Assembly: GCA_034231615.1 (NCBI GenBank)
Contig: CM067310.1
Coordinates: forward strand, 4,322,510 to 4,386,509
Direction: 5' to 3'
DNA: 64,000 bases
From: Meghimatium bilineatum
Taxonomy: Eukaryota; Mollusca; Gastropoda; Stylommatophora; Philomycidae
Both the position numbers and the translations under genes were made by a program. The notes beneath the pieces were generated by a model that saw only the letters and a program-made list of their open reading frames with translations, was not told where the DNA came from and searched no databases. Positions 46,654 to 60,304 of this stretch are shown piece by piece (the first letter of the stretch is position 1; every line of letters starts with the position of its first letter).

Positions 46654-46925
46654 AAAGCGTCGCTAGAATTACATCGGACACGCGCTACTAATGGATACCG
46701 AAAGACTCCCCTGTCAAACTTTGTGTGGTCACCAAGGGGCAAGAGAAAACGATGAAGACCAAGAGAGACCTTACGTAGAACTATTACAAGAGAACGTTTC
46801 ACCATTGGTATCAGAAACAATGAAAACCTAAAACAAATTGCAATGAAACACAAGACATGGAAATCTATGACATCCGTCTTTGACCCTAGAGGGATAACTA
46901 ACTAAGTATGTATGTAAATAGCGAC
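46654..46925 (+). pseudogene. 3' terminus of a different LINE family
   Basis: Contains a GHALLMDTERLPCQ motif, then GKRKR and RPRETLRRTITRERF and MKHKTWKSMTSVFDP in shifted frames, an RT C-terminal signature of another clade; a short (GAT) run near 47046 may be its tail. Confidence 0.6.
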
Positions 46926-47127
46926 CAATCAAAAGCCCCCACACTAATCACAAAAGTCACGAATGGGGTCCAACTTAATTTAGCGAACAGGTCTTCTACT
47001 CGAGCCGGTCTTGTATACGACCACGAAGAGGGTATGGGTTTGAAGATGATGATGACCTCATCTTAAGAAGTACATTTTACTTAACTATTTAGTTGTTGGA
47101 AAGGGGGGGGGGTTTATAGAATATTCT

Positions 47128-47822
47128 GACTTTATTACATTAACTACATTACATTAACTACATTACATTAACTACATTACATTAACTACATTACATTAAC
47201 TACATTACATTAACTACATTACATTAACTACATTACATTAACAATATTAACATTACATTAACTACATTACATTACATTAACTACATTACATTACATTAAC
47301 TACATTACATTAACTACATTACATTAACTACATTACATTAACTACATTAACATTACATTAACTACATTAACATTACATTAACTGCATTAACATTATATTA
47401 ACATTACATTAACTACATTAACATTACATTAACTAAATTAACATTACATTAACATTACATTAACTACATTACATTAACTACATTACATTAACTGCACTAA
47501 CATTACATTAACTACATTAACATTACATTAACTACATTACATTAACTACACTAACATTACATTAACTACATTGACATTACATTAACTACATTACATTAAC
47601 TACATTGACATTATATTAACTACATTACATTAACTACATTAACATTATATTAACTACATTAACATTACATTAATTACATTGCATTAACTACATTACATTA
47701 ACTACATTACATTACATTAACTACATTAACATTATATTAACTACATTACAGTAACTACATTAACATTACATTAACTACATTATATTAATTACATTACATT
47801 AACTACATTGCATTAACTACAA
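47128..47822. repeat. Minisatellite of ATTACATTAACTAC units
   Basis: About 695 bp of 14-bp units mixed with 20-bp variants (extra ATTAAC) and 19-bp variants (extra ATTAC). Confidence 0.95.
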
Positions 47823-47862
47823 AACTTTTATTAAACTGTTCAATCGATTTTTAGCTAGTTCA

Positions 47863-48706
47863 TCATCATCAGGTGCCATGCCGGCAGGCGTAGGCGATCA
47901 TGGCTCTTCGCAGTTCTCTATCTCTAGCATGATGTATCAAAATCGTTGTTTCCCTGCCGTGTCAGGTTGTCAAACTGTCTAATATTTTCTCACGCTGTCT
48001 TTCTCTGTCTCTGTTGCCTTCAACTTGTCTGTTGTTACTATTTTCTACAAACCTCCCTGTCTCATGAAGTTGCCAAAAAATGAAGATTGTCTTTTTCTTA
48101 TATTATTGAATAAGGTCCGTTTCAGATTTGGCTCTTTTAAAACCTCCACATTAGCTTTTCTGGCAGTCCATGGTATTCGCAGCATTCTTCTGTAGAACCA
48201 CATTTCTATTGCCTCTAATTTTCCACTTTCCAGTTTGTTTATTGTCCAAGACTCGCACCCATATGTTAGTATAGGGGTTATATAGCACTGCAGAACTCTC
48301 TTCCTCCCCTCTAATGACACGGTCATGTTACACAATATATTTTTCATTTTTCTGAATGTTGTTTTTGCCTGCCCTATTCTGCTTCTTATTTCTGTTGAAC
48401 TACTTCCAACTGCTGGAATCATTGTACCTAAATATTTGAATTGGTGGACCTGTTTTAATACTATATCATTCACTTTGATCTTGCAAGGTGTGTTATTTTG
48501 TTTCTTTGAAATAACCATTACTTCTGTTTTCTTGATATTTAGGAAGAGGCCTTTCTCTTTACTTTCTGTGACTACTACATTAATTAAATCTTGAAAGTCT
48601 TTCTCGCTTTTGGCAATCAGAACAGTGCCATCCGCGTATCTCAAATTATTTATGTTATGTCCTCCCAATGATATACCTGGGAAATCAACTATTGCACGCA
48701 TTGTGT
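47863..48706 (-). pseudogene. LINE reverse transcriptase, C-terminal half, with (GAT)n tail
   Basis: 218 codons are open on the minus strand: LRYADGTVLIA (active-site box, second Asp replaced by Gly), LNIKKTEVMVISKK, HQFKYLGTMI, YGCESWTINK and MWFYRRMLRIPWTAR. Past the stop at 48045 the C-terminus continues in shifted frames to ATGATGATGA at 47863. The YADD-to-YADG change is inactivating. It is the longest copy of this family here; 40319-40700 is a second copy. Confidence 0.88.
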
Positions 48707-49045
48707 TTTAGCTAGTTAGCTGGTGAATTTGTCTTGGTAATCCAAGACACGCTCTTTTCAACCTTGTATGTTACTCCCGTTGGCTACATCGGGTCGTATT
48801 GTGTGGCCTAATGACCAGTCTATCCTGTGGGGAACTGGTAGTTTGACCTAGGGCCTGGTCTGAACTTTTAGTAAACTGTTCAATCGATTGTACGGAAAAA
48901 CAGGTCCGTAAATACAACTTTTAGAAAGAATTGAGGGGGAGTAAACGCCCACAAAAGCTAATCACTTGGATTCTTTTTGAAAACTGCGGAGGGGCGGGGA
49001 GTGTTCAGGACAGTAAATACGTTCTCAGTAAGCTCACTCATGTGT

Positions 49046-49298
49046 GTCTGGGCCCGAGAAGGGAGCAAAGAATATCAACACTGTTTACCTTCCATGCATG
49101 TCGTAAGAGGCGACTAAGGAGGTTATTGGATGGAGTTGGATGTCCCATCCCATATATGGTCGAAGCCATGCTGAAGTCGGGTGTCTCAAGCCGAAAGGTG
49201 CAGATATCGCAGCAATGCTGTAAACCTTCACTTAACGCATTCCTTTCTCCTGACTACATCCTGCTAATATGCAGGAGGTTGAGAATGAACGAAGTATT
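49046..49298 (+). mobile_element. SINE-1 copy
   Basis: Near full-length with GCATGTCGTAAGAGGCGACT and ACATCCTGCTAATATGCAGG; tail absent. Confidence 0.85.
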
Positions 49299-50590
49299 AC
49301 CGAAGTCCTCAGTAAGTAGCGGGTTTTTCAATAAAAGTCTTTCGTCTGATTTCTTGTGAAATTCCCTCTACTAAGGTATTTGATGACCATTTTTTGAACA
49401 TTCAGTATGGGGATTGGGACGGGGGAGGGGGGGGGGGGTTGGGCAAAGAAGGGTTAACCAACTTTGTATCTAAGTTCCTAGTACTAAAAATTATGTTATA
49501 ATTTCCTGAGGTGAGAGTGACCCCTCTCTTGTTATATGGGATCGAAAGTGTTGTATTTTTAAACGTTCATCCTTACATTCCCGCTGGGTCTCTCTTATAG
49601 TAAGAGACACTTAGATCCATGGTAATGAAGTTCAGTGAATCATTGAAAACACGCAGGACAAGAAGCAAAATTTGACGTTTCGACTAAATGTTCTTTATCA
49701 AGAACACAGCATACAATAAAAGAAAACAATGTAGTGTTTCAATTGTCATATTATGGTCGAATATGGGAAAATAATTTCATTTATAATACCATTTAGACAA
49801 CAAAATAAGGAATCCATGGTGAAAGAAATGATTTAGCATATCACCTATATTTTTCAAGGGTGTGGGATATGGTTGAGGTTTAATTAGCTCTGCATCTTGC
49901 GTGTCTATTTTCTTGTCCATGGTTGAAATTCTTCCCAGTTCCATGTAAATATGTCATGATTTTGGATTACCATGTTGGATTAACTTGAAATTTTCTCATT
50001 TTTCTAGAGTGGACAGAAGTTTTTATTTCCTCTCTTTGTCCAACAGCTTAAGGAATCTCCCCTCTTCCACATACTTGACTATTCTCAGATAGTATAGGCT
50101 ATTACACCCATACTAGACCACTTCCTTTGTTTCTGTTCTCCCTTGATATTTGTCTAGACCAACTTCATGACAGCTTTCAATCTATATGAGCATCCTATTT
50201 TGTTCACTATTGTAGTTGCAAGTTCCTCCGTCCCGCATCTTTAACAAGTTAGCGATAACCAGAAATTCGAGTTCGAACAATATTTTTTGAACAGCTAGAG
50301 TTCCAAAAATATCGCTGGCCTTTGTACACACATCGAGCGGCCTAACTATCAAAGTGCGGTTTCAGTTTCCCAGAAAATATTTTTTATCACCTCCTCACTA
50401 CAAAAGACAGTGAGTTTTATTAAGGAGACAGAATTACAGATATAGACATGTTTCAAGTGAACGAAAGAAGAAGAAGAAGAAGAAGAAGAATCACCTCCTC
50501 TTCTATTTTCATTTCAGTTAATCATCCTAAAGTATCTTGATATGTGACGTTTTCTTCTGCATTTCTTCTTCATCGTTCTTCAGTCAGATG
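49299..50590. other. No gene; Penelope-like relic and (GAA)n tract inside
   Basis: A G-rich run lies at about 49418-49440 and (GAA)n at 50464-50490. Apart from the motif at 49665-49712, nothing recognised. Confidence 0.5.
49660..49712 (-). ncRNA. Hammerhead-like motif of a Penelope-like element (degenerate)
   Basis: On the minus strand CTTGATAAAGAACATTTAGT is followed by CGAAACGTC. This resembles the CTGATGA…stem II…CGAAAC core of the hammerhead ribozymes in Penelope-like terminal repeats, but with changes in the first conserved box (TGATAA for TGATGA), so self-cleavage is doubtful. No Penelope reverse transcriptase is visible nearby. Confidence 0.35.
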
Positions 50591-51530
50591 TCAGGTTACA
50601 GTGCAAGTAGCTTCAATGAATTGTGTGATTCGCTTCAGGTCATCCATGGAACCCCTCAAGTTTGGAAGTAGTGCCGTCTCAGTAGGCCATATTTTCTCCC
50701 CCTCTTCTTGATAGAGATGATAGACATGAATAATGTGTTCTGCAGTCTCTGGGCCTAGTCCACAGTTCTGTCTCGCCAATCTTCAGCTTTCGGAACATGT
50801 GACTTCTCAGTCTGTTGTGACTTCTTCTGCACTTATAGCAACGCATCTCTGACTTGAATTTTGGGACTCTGCCTAGACTCATACTTTAATTGATTGTGTT
50901 TAGTTTCCACCAATCTACCTGCTCGTTCACTGGAACAATCAACTTACATCTGTAGAACTTCCTTGTTCTGCACGCTTATTCTTTATATGAAAATAATACT
51001 CACGTGAGAGACAGGTTAGGAAGTTCTACTGAATGACAACTGACACACTATTACTGTCGAATGCTTACGTGAAATAATATACACAACAAAACGCAGGATG
51101 AAATATGTTATATTTCACTCGGACAAGACAATTCGCTAAGTTGTTTTTTCAAGTCTGTTAGTTTTCCAGACTGAAGAGCTTGAAGCACTGATCTTGCATC
51201 TGTCAGGAATATCACAGACTGTAGGTCAGAGTTAAGCAGTTTTTTAGCTGCCACACTAATTGCCTGGATTTCTGTATCATAATTATTGCAGAATTTTCCT
51301 GTCGGTGTTCTGATTGTATCTCTAGGCGTGTGTGGATATTCTATATATACACCTGTACCTCCATTCCTCACAGCATTCTGTGCTGACCCATCTGTGTATA
51401 CTCTGACCCATATATCTTGTGGATATTCCTCATCCAGGAAACTGAGGGGACTGTCCTCCGCTGCACACTGTTCTGTTCGTCCTCGCTTAGTATTCCTTTC
51501 ACATGGGTGAAAATGTGTTTTGTGCGTGGC
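50591..51530 (-). pseudogene. LINE RNase H domain and C-terminus, interrupted
   Basis: The upstream part reads YTDGSAQNAVRNGGTG (first catalytic Asp), then TGKFCNNYDTEIQA (Glu) and VIFLTDARSVLQAL (Asp), an RNase H domain of the Jockey/I group (51108-51400). The C-terminal part at 50591-50880 has FRKLKIGET, GPETAEHI and MDDLKRITQFI. Between them at about 50960-51105 is non-LINE sequence resembling the palindromic element at 3452-3605. It could be the 3' end of a Jockey-type element like the one at 43.8 kb. Confidence 0.8.
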
Positions 51531-51589
51531 AACCTTATTATCTGTGCGCCTTTTGGCTGGTTGCCTCCGTCTTCAGCACTCTGCTTACT

Positions 51590-51735
51590 TGGGCCGGACT
51601 ATGGTCCTGCTCGAGTGGGAGTGCCCGACCAGTCTTAGTTTCCAGCACCTGATGGCTGAACTAAGCCCCATCACCACTTCAAGGTGCTGGCCTCGATGGG
51701 GACTTCCTTAATGACCGGACCTAAAATCTTCTTGT
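51590..51735 (+). repeat. Dispersed repeat shared with 62500-62690
   Basis: Both places contain TCTTA.TTTCCAGC..C, GATGGCTG-like and CTCGATGGGGAC / CTCATGGGGAC blocks in the same order. Immediately precedes a SINE-2 copy here, so it may be a longer 5' part of SINE-2. Confidence 0.55.
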
Positions 51736-51737
51736 AC

Positions 51738-51893
51738 CGAAGACGGATGTGCCGGGCCATCGACACAAATAAAACGGCGACACAATGCATTTACATTCTC
51801 TTGACTACATCCTGCTGGAAATCTAGTAGGACCATTGTCCTGCTGCAAGAGATCCAGCGGGAGTTTGAGAATGAAAGCTGAAGAAGAAGACGA
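51738..51893 (+). mobile_element. SINE-2 copy, well preserved
   Basis: Reads from GACGGATGTGCCGGGCCAT through ACTACATCCTGCTGGAAATC to GAGTTTGAGAATGAAAGCTG and a GAAGAAGAAG tail. Best reference copy of SINE-2 in the window. Confidence 0.88.
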
Positions 51894-53004
51894 CAAGCAT
51901 CTTGTGTTAGTTCCTATAATTACCTTTGTTAGACAGACCTCAGTAAAGAATCACTATCTTATGGCACTCTATTTTTGTGATTTTCATTGGCTGTCAAAAG
52001 TATGAATTCACAAAGTATAAATAAATAACCACTGAAAATCATGGCAATAATTGAAGTGTCCTAAGATAGTGACTGCGTACGGGCCTGTTTTACGAAAGGT
52101 CACGGTTCCTATCCTATACTTTTGCTGGTTAATAAGATGTAGTTTCTAGAAAAAAATACGTTTTGCTATTGTTTAAACGCTTGGTTGTGTTATCTGCCAT
52201 CTTGTGCTGTTTCCATTTTCATTTGTATACTCTTGCCGTTGGCCAATAAGAGTTCATGCTGATTAAGTGTTGGCCGAACCATTTAAGTCTCGGTTTTTCA
52301 ATAGATTTGACCACAGATGTTGTTCCAACAAGCTTTTTATGGACATCAGAAAATATATAACTCTACTGCATGCATTGGATGTGTGATATGTAGTAACACT
52401 TTGTGATTTCTGAGTAAAATTATTTTTATAAATCAGGGACACCTAAAAACGAATGACCTCGTCAATAGCTGTAAGATAGAGGAGCTAATAAACGCGTACG
52501 TAGTATCTAAAGGGTTACGGTTCGATCTCCGCAAAGAAGTTGATGGAAATTGATATTCTAATACAGTTTCAACTTGATAAAGCATAAGTTTTTATACTTG
52601 GCCTTGGGACCACATACCATTTTTTACAGCGGGTTAACCTCTATTAACCACTTTTGTATTGTGAGGGCCCAAACGGGGAGCAAAGAACAGCAACACTGTT
52701 ACATGTCAGGCATACCATGCCGTAAGCGCATAAGGTAGGTTATAATTTTTGACAGAGGGTACAGAGATTGCCAAATAATTGTTGACTCAAAAAGGGAGCA
52801 TAGAATAGTAACACAGATTACCATCCATGCATATCATAGGAGACGACTAAGGACATGAGATGGATTTGGCTATCCCATCCCATATAGGATCAAAGCAACT
52901 CAGAAACAATGCTGAAATTATGTGTCAGTCTAAAAGACACAGATCTGATATAACAGCAATGCTAAATTATCAACAGATCACACTATTTCGGGGTGTAAAG
53001 GGTA
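51894..53004. other. No gene; diverged SINE-1 pieces at 52655-52970
   Basis: 52660-52750 and 52790-52975 are two diverged SINE-1 parts (GGGCCCAAACGGGGAGCAAA; GAGACGACTAAGGACATG). A B-box-like GGTTCGATCTCC sits at about 52510. Confidence 0.5.
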
Positions 53005-53960
53005 ATAGCACCGATCTCAGCGGACCCAGGGTTAGCAGTTGACCAAGATTCCAAAAGTAACTGGCTAAACCTTTTGAGGATCATATCCGTGGAGGCAGCA
53101 GATGGAAAGAGAATTTACAGCAAAAGAGACAGTCAATATCCCCGACACCACTACGCCAACAAATGCAGTGGCACTGTCGACACACAGTAACGTTAGTCAG
53201 TCCGGTCCATGCATTGAAGGAGTAGCCAATGCAATTTACACAAAAAAAGTAGAGGCATGGCGAGAGATGAAAAGATAAAATATTGAGTACAATGAGAGGG
53301 AAGTACAACGTCATGTGCAAATATAAAGGGAAAATGTTCCAAGGAAATCAGTACTACAAGTTCTGTTAGCTTGAGACAAGCTTCTAGTTAACGGTGCTCC
53401 TTACCGGCAGAGAGCACGCAGCAAAGAAAGCAGCAATGGTCCAACTCTACTGTCGAGCTTTCCTATACTGGAAACATGCTCGCGAAAGGGTTCCGCACCA
53501 GATGGGTTCAGACACAAATGGATAACAAAGGCAGCCCTGGCCCAACTCTAGCATCAAGCTTTCCTATACCGAAAACATGCTCGCGAAGAGAAAAGGTTCC
53601 GTATCCAATGGGGTCAGACACAAACGGGACAACAAAGGCAGCCCTGGACCAACTCAACCATCAAGCTTTCTTATACCAGAAACATGCTCGTGGAGAGGGT
53701 TCAGTACCTGATGGGCACAGGAACAATATGTCTAATTACATGAAGCAAGTACACTGGCTGTAGAATACCTCGTGCGAGATAGACGTGAATGACAATCATC
53801 TGGGCGAAGTCATTACACACCCGTGCCCCGTCGACAGATTGACAGCCTGTAACAGGCTAGGGAAGCCAACTACTTGAATTAAAGGCATGACGAAAATGAA
53901 TCTGCTGGGCATCGGATGTCCGGGCCACAGAGGTGGAAATAACAGTTCTCAATTGTGGAA
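53005..53960 (+). repeat. Dispersed repeat R3, copy 2
   Basis: Collinear with 16240-17395, including three ~92-bp internal repeats (53435-53700) containing CCTATACTGGAAACATGCTC or variants. Confidence 0.75.
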
Positions 53961-54269
53961 CTAGCAGTAAAACATAATTCATTCTCCCAAGTGAAAATCA
54001 CATGATTTATTTATTGTGGTTATAAGAGAGTGAACGCAGAAGAACATTAGTTCACCGTAGATGAATGTCCATGAGGAACCAGAACCAAGACTTCTGAACA
54101 CATACTTCAGGACTACCCAATATACAAAGAGCAGAGACAACGGTCCTGGCCTGAGGATACAGATTTGAGGCAAAAGCCATGGGGCAGACGCTCTGACCTG
54201 GAGAAGACAGTGGACTTTGCTCTGATGACAGGCCTGACAATATAACAAAACCACAGATGCTAAATGCAG

Positions 54270-54361
54270 AAGACAATACTGTAAACCATGATACAATGCA
54301 GTTCATCCTCCGGACTACATCCTGCTAATCTACACAAGTTTGAAAATGAAAGCAGAAGAAT
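54270..54361 (+). mobile_element. SINE-1 3' fragment
   Basis: ACTACATCCTGCTAATCTAC and GTTTGAAAATGAAAGCAGAA tail region. Confidence 0.75.
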
Positions 54362-54380
54362 AAGAAATAAAAACTCTTGA

Positions 54381-54742
54381 ACAATTTCATCATGTACAAA
54401 CATGGAAAACAAAGCAATACATTGACAATTTCATCACATACAAACATGGAAAACAAAGCAATACATTGACAATTTCATCACATACAAACACGGAAAACAA
54501 AGCAATACATTGACAATTTCATCACATACAAACATGGAAAACAAAGCAATACATTGACAATTTCATCACATACAAACATGGAAAACAAAGCAATACATTG
54601 ACAATTTCATCACATACAAACATGGAAAACAAAGCAATACATTGACAATTTCATCACATACAAACATGGAAAACAAAGCAATACATTGACAATTTCATCA
54701 TGTACAAACATTCTCAAGGAAAACAAAGCAATACATTCACAA
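54381..54742. repeat. 44-bp minisatellite, ~8 copies
   Basis: Units contain ACAATTTCATCACATACAAA and GGAAAACAAAGCAATACATT. It begins just after the SINE-1 tail. Confidence 0.95.
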
Positions 54743-56015
54743 TTTATTCAGTTAGCAAAAACAGAAATTGCACAAAATTAGAGATGCAAGGTTAGAAAGT
54801 GAAGTTATTGTCAATAAAATTCACTTGATACAATAACCATATACCGCATTCTTACAAAAAAACTAACTGCAACAAGCACAAAACTAATACAAAAGGTGTA
54901 CATAGCCTTAACTATTGTCATGGGTTGTTTGTTAATAAGTTATGAAAGATTATATAAAATATTGGCCAAAGGGCTGTCCATAAATCACATGAAAATTGGG
55001 GAGGGGGTGGGGGGAAAGAGAGGAGGAGAAGATGAACAAGTGTGACAGTTGTTAATGGCAGGAGGGTTGACAAAAGTGACAATATTTTCAATATTTTTTT
55101 AATACATCAATTTAATTTTTTGAAATTGGTTTTTCAATACTGAATTTTTAAAATAAGAATTGACAAAAGATTATTGCCGTAATTTATGAGAAAGCTTCAT
55201 GATCCAGTGGCCAAATCCATTCCGAGACTTGAAAAAATTTCCAGATGAAAACGTCATGATTCATATTTTTATAGCATTCTCAACAATATAATTTTGTAGC
55301 ATGCCAAGGGGTAGTCCTATGCAGTCAAGAGAACTGCTGGGGAACATGAACAGCGTGAATAATATTCTTGGAAACATGCCTTGTCTCAGAACAGGTCAGA
55401 TTGTACACAAGTACAGAGGACTAGAGTTTAACTCTAGAAAAATTGCACAAATATTGATGACAAAGAGGTCACAGTTCAAGAGGTTAAAGGTTAATGAGTA
55501 TTGTTAATACAAGATGGAAGTCCCATAAACCATCACATACAACAGAAATATTAATGAAAAACATTATGAATAACCCAAAATTAATGTAAAATTGACAACT
55601 TTTGTTCTGAGCGTGACATGTGGTAAGGAGTGTTTTGAAACTACTACACAAGCTCTGCAAGGGTAACATGAACAAGGTCAGTAATTCTTATCCTTTTCCA
55701 TCTTTCTGTTCAGCTACATTTATATGAGTGTTCCTCTACAGGAATAAATAGATAGTGCCATTTTGACTCCGGTGGCTTTCTTCTTTTCCAAATCTTTCCA
55801 TTGCCTATACTAGCTTTCTAGGTGATATTTTTTTCTGTCAGAGAAGAATTATGTGTTAGCATTGTTTTATAGAAAATTTTTTATTCACTATTTTATTATA
55901 AATTTATATTAAAAATTTCAGATACCGACCTAAACTTCCCTCTAGAATGTTCATGTATATGTTTATCAGATGGCACTTTGTGTAGAAATGAAACCATGTG
56001 TTAAGCACAATTTGA
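54743..56015. other. No gene seen
   Basis: A 68-codon frame at 55301-55507 has no recognised domain. Otherwise AT-rich spacer. Confidence 0.45.
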
Positions 56016-56309
56016 GTGGTTCTTGACGCCCGTGTGTTACAAGGGCCCAAAAGGGGAGCAAAGAATAGCAACACTGTTTACCTTCCAATCATGTCGTAAA
56101 AGGCGACTAAGGAGGTTATGGGATGGAGTTGGCTGTCCCATCCCATATAGGGTCAGTGACCCGAAGCGATGCTGAAGCGATGTGTCAGGCCAAAAGGCGC
56201 AGATATTTCAGCAATGCTGTAAACCATGACATAACGCATTCCGTTCTCCGGACTACATCCTGTTAATCTGCAGGAGTTTGAGAACGAACGCAGAAGAAGT
56301 GATTCTTGA
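56016..56309 (+). mobile_element. SINE-1, full length, with 11-bp target-site duplication
   Basis: Body 56027-56298 (272 bp) between GTGGTTCTTGA and GTGATTCTTGA (one mismatch). Confirms the 5' end CGCCCGTGTG and 3' end CGCAGAAGAA seen in the polymerase insertion. Confidence 0.93.
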
Positions 56310-56936
56310 GATCCTTTCTAAGGTCAGAAGTTCTGGACTGCATGAATGGAGTGTTAAATTCAGTGCATAGAACCTTGTGACAAGCTCAGCAGCATAAAAG
56401 TCTTACTTAGAATGTTGGCAACCTTTCTGTGGTTCACGCAGATAAGTCAGCTGCTCCCCTTTTTATCAATTGTTTTTATTTTGTGGTCCCTAGTGATAAG
56501 CTGTATCATCCTTGTGGGCCATATATTTCTAGCTGAAACCACTGATCTTGGGTACAATGTGTCATGCAACACAGATCTGTACAACTATTTGTTACTGGTT
56601 ATGGCAACCAAAATTGTCAACTTCCCACCATGCCAGTTGTCCATCTTCTATATTCTATCAATACAATCTTATAAACCAAAAAGAATGTTTGTAAAAAAAT
56701 TTGTGACAGTGGAATCCTTCTGTAGCACATTATTTTAGTACAAGTTTCCCTATATAACTTCACTTTTCAAAATCCTCAAGTTTCCCTATATAACTTCACT
56801 TTTCAAAATCCTCAAATATATTTGGTATATCGTTTTGTACGATATATAGCATATGTCTCTTATTACATATATATTTTGTGAGTCAGGACCAAGTTGTAAT
56901 AATGGTATTCCACTTTACAAAAGTTAAACATGACTA
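56310..56936. other. No gene; short direct duplication
   Basis: A ~34-bp segment beginning AAGTTTCCCTATATAACTTC is duplicated at 56740-56810. The open frame at 56412-56738 is hydrophobic at its start but matches nothing I recognise. Confidence 0.45.
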
Positions 56937-57405
56937 GAAAATACACTAACAAATGATGTCTTTTAAAGAAACTCCTTTGACAAGATAGCTCTAAGAAAAT
57001 ACACTAACAAATGATGTCTTTTAAAGAAACTCCTTTGACAAGATAGCTCTAAGAAAATACACTAACAAATTATGTCTTTTAAAGAAACTCCTTTGACAAG
57101 ATAGCTCTAAGAAAATACACTAACAAATTATGTCTTTTAAAGAAACTCCTTTGACAAGATAGCTCTAAGAAAATACACTAACAAATTATGTCTTCTAAAG
57201 AAACTCCTTTGACAAGATAGCTCTAAGAAAATACACTAACAAATTATGTCTTTTAAAGAAACTCCTTTGACAAGATAGCTCTAAGAAAATACACTAACAA
57301 ATGGTGTCTTCTAAAGAAACTCCTTTGACAAGATAGCTCTAAGAAAATACACTAACAAATTATGTCTTTTAAAGAAACTCCTTTGACAAGATAGCTCTAA
57401 GAAAA
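56937..57405. repeat. 58-bp minisatellite, 8 copies
   Basis: Units contain AGAAAATACACTAACAAA and CTCCTTTGACAAGATAGCTC; copies are nearly identical. Confidence 0.95.
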
Positions 57406-57448
57406 CATGAGAAAAGCAAATGAAAAAAATATATGGACAAAATAACTG

Positions 57449-57573
57449 GTACTTGTATTCAATTAGTGCCTACATATGTATCTTGTATTCAATTAGTGCC
57501 TACATATGTATCATGTATTCAATTAGTGCCTACATATGTATCATGTATTCAATTAGTGCCTACATATGTATTT
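57449..57573. repeat. 30-bp tandem repeat, 4 copies
   Basis: Units contain TGTATTCAATTAGTGCCTAC. An inverted partial copy (ATGTAGGCACTAATT) lies at about 57745-57760. Confidence 0.9.
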
Positions 57574-57576
57574 TGC

Positions 57577-59476
57577 AGTTAACTAATCTAAATATTATAT
57601 CGATAATTTAATTTAAATATTCCTTTCTTTGGGGTTAGCATTAGTTAAGTTTTACTATAACTCTAAATATATTTACATTTAAATTAATAAATATTAAATG
57701 ATAAGACATAAACTGATAAACATAGCCAAGGGAAATAATCACACATGTAGGCACTAATTCCACGCCGATTCCAAATAATCTACAAATTTCTGAATCAAAA
57801 CCATAAAAAAACATTGAATTACAAATTATTGAATTATTATTATCAAAGTCTAGCAGAGCTTAAGATAAATGAACAAATACTGCTTGTTTATTTGCCATCA
57901 CTCCCAAATAACCAGCACTAGTTGTTAGTGATCTCCGCCGGGGAGTTTAAAGTACATCGTGCAACCATTTAAGCTGTGTCATACAGACCTAGCACGTATG
58001 TTTTTGGCAAGCAATACTGTTTAGGATTTAAGAACAATTAATTGTTATCTTAACATATAAGCATTTTTACAAGAACATGCAATTAAAAAAAAAACACTGA
58101 TTGTCCTTATCCAAAACACTGCGTGTGTGTGGGGGATTCTATGAGAGGATTGGTCTTTACAGTCACCTCTGCACAGACCAGAGAGATACAACAACACAAG
58201 TATGAAACTGTTATCATCGCCTGCGATGGATGGCTATTAGGATTTGGATGGGTGGGGGTTGTTGGAGAAATTTGTTTGGTTTAGTAAAATGTACCTCTTA
58301 TGGTAAGGTACACCCCTTTCAACCGCGGACGTTAGTCCAATTTGGTTATATCAGAGCGGTACTGCTATAAAAAAGTAGTGGAGGTTGCAGATCTGGTAAT
58401 CAAATCACCACAACCTCCTAAGTAAATACATTATTGCCTATGCAATCTAGAGAAAGTTATTGACTCCTGAAATACAAGACACCACTTTTATGTGACTCTT
58501 AGTCATCCGCATTTTTTACTAGAAACCAAATAGTGGAGGTTTTAAATAGTAGCATTTCGTAAAGCAGCTTGTAAAAACATGGATTTAGTCTGCGTAGATA
58601 ACAGATGTAAGTGGTTGGGGGGAATGGATGCAATGAATAATGGTGAGAGAAGTCAGTGAACCAGAAAGGAAGCTTACTCCAATTAAAATTTGTGTCCCTT
58701 GTTTAACAGACTGTTCTCACTGCAGTCTGGCTAAGTAATTGTGGGTTGAGGGAAATAATATAAATAATGATTTTTCGGAAAAAGGACATGTCAGATGACA
58801 AGGGTCAGATTTGCAGCCTCAACAAAATTAGTTGAGGTGCTAGAAATATCCTTTTTCGGTTGAACAATGAAGTTAATGAACAATCAAATTTAAGTCCCTT
58901 TGATAAAATGAAGTTGATGAACAATCAAATTTACGTCCCTTTGATAAAATGCTGCAATAAACAAGAGAAATTGATAAAGAAACTATGGGGAAAAAAGGTA
59001 AATATGTTAAGAATGTCATATCACAAAAATTGCATCTATGCATTCAGATCTCCCACCACCCAAGCTAGAAACATCAGCAACAAAGCACGTATGTAAGTAA
59101 TATAGGCAACGATTCAGAAACACCCCCCCCTCCTTAAAAAAAAACCACCTTAAAATCCATAGTACCATTTAAACACCAAACAAATTATGGAGGCTTTCCT
59201 GATATCCAGCTCAATAAAAGCTATGGATGAATTTTTGTTTTGGAAACAAGTGTCTTATGACTTTACCAAACACAATCTTTGACTAGATAAGAATTTGAGA
59301 AATTTGTTGAAAAGTTATGAACAAGGCAAGAACATTTATAAGCCATAAATTAAAGATTTAGCATCATTGAAGCTATAATGTCTTAACAGAGACTACATAA
59401 ATGTTATTCTGGAATTCATTCTGTTTTCCTTATTTCGAATTATAAAAAAAAATTTAGCAAACATTTTTGCATTCGC
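57577..59476. other. Intergenic spacer downstream of beta-tubulin
   Basis: Contains a fold-back-related arm (58300-58385, matching 3298-3352), a short tandem repeat (ATGAACAATCAAATTTA.GTC at 58875-58945) and the tubulin 3' UTR near its right end. No canonical AATAAA is visible in the first ~200 bases after the tubulin stop on the minus strand. Confidence 0.5.

Positions 59477-60304
<828 letters not shown>

Noticed and set aside
52440..52520. tRNA gene on the plus strand
   Set aside because: Only the B-box-like GGTTCGATCTCC is convincing; the A box and stems are missing.
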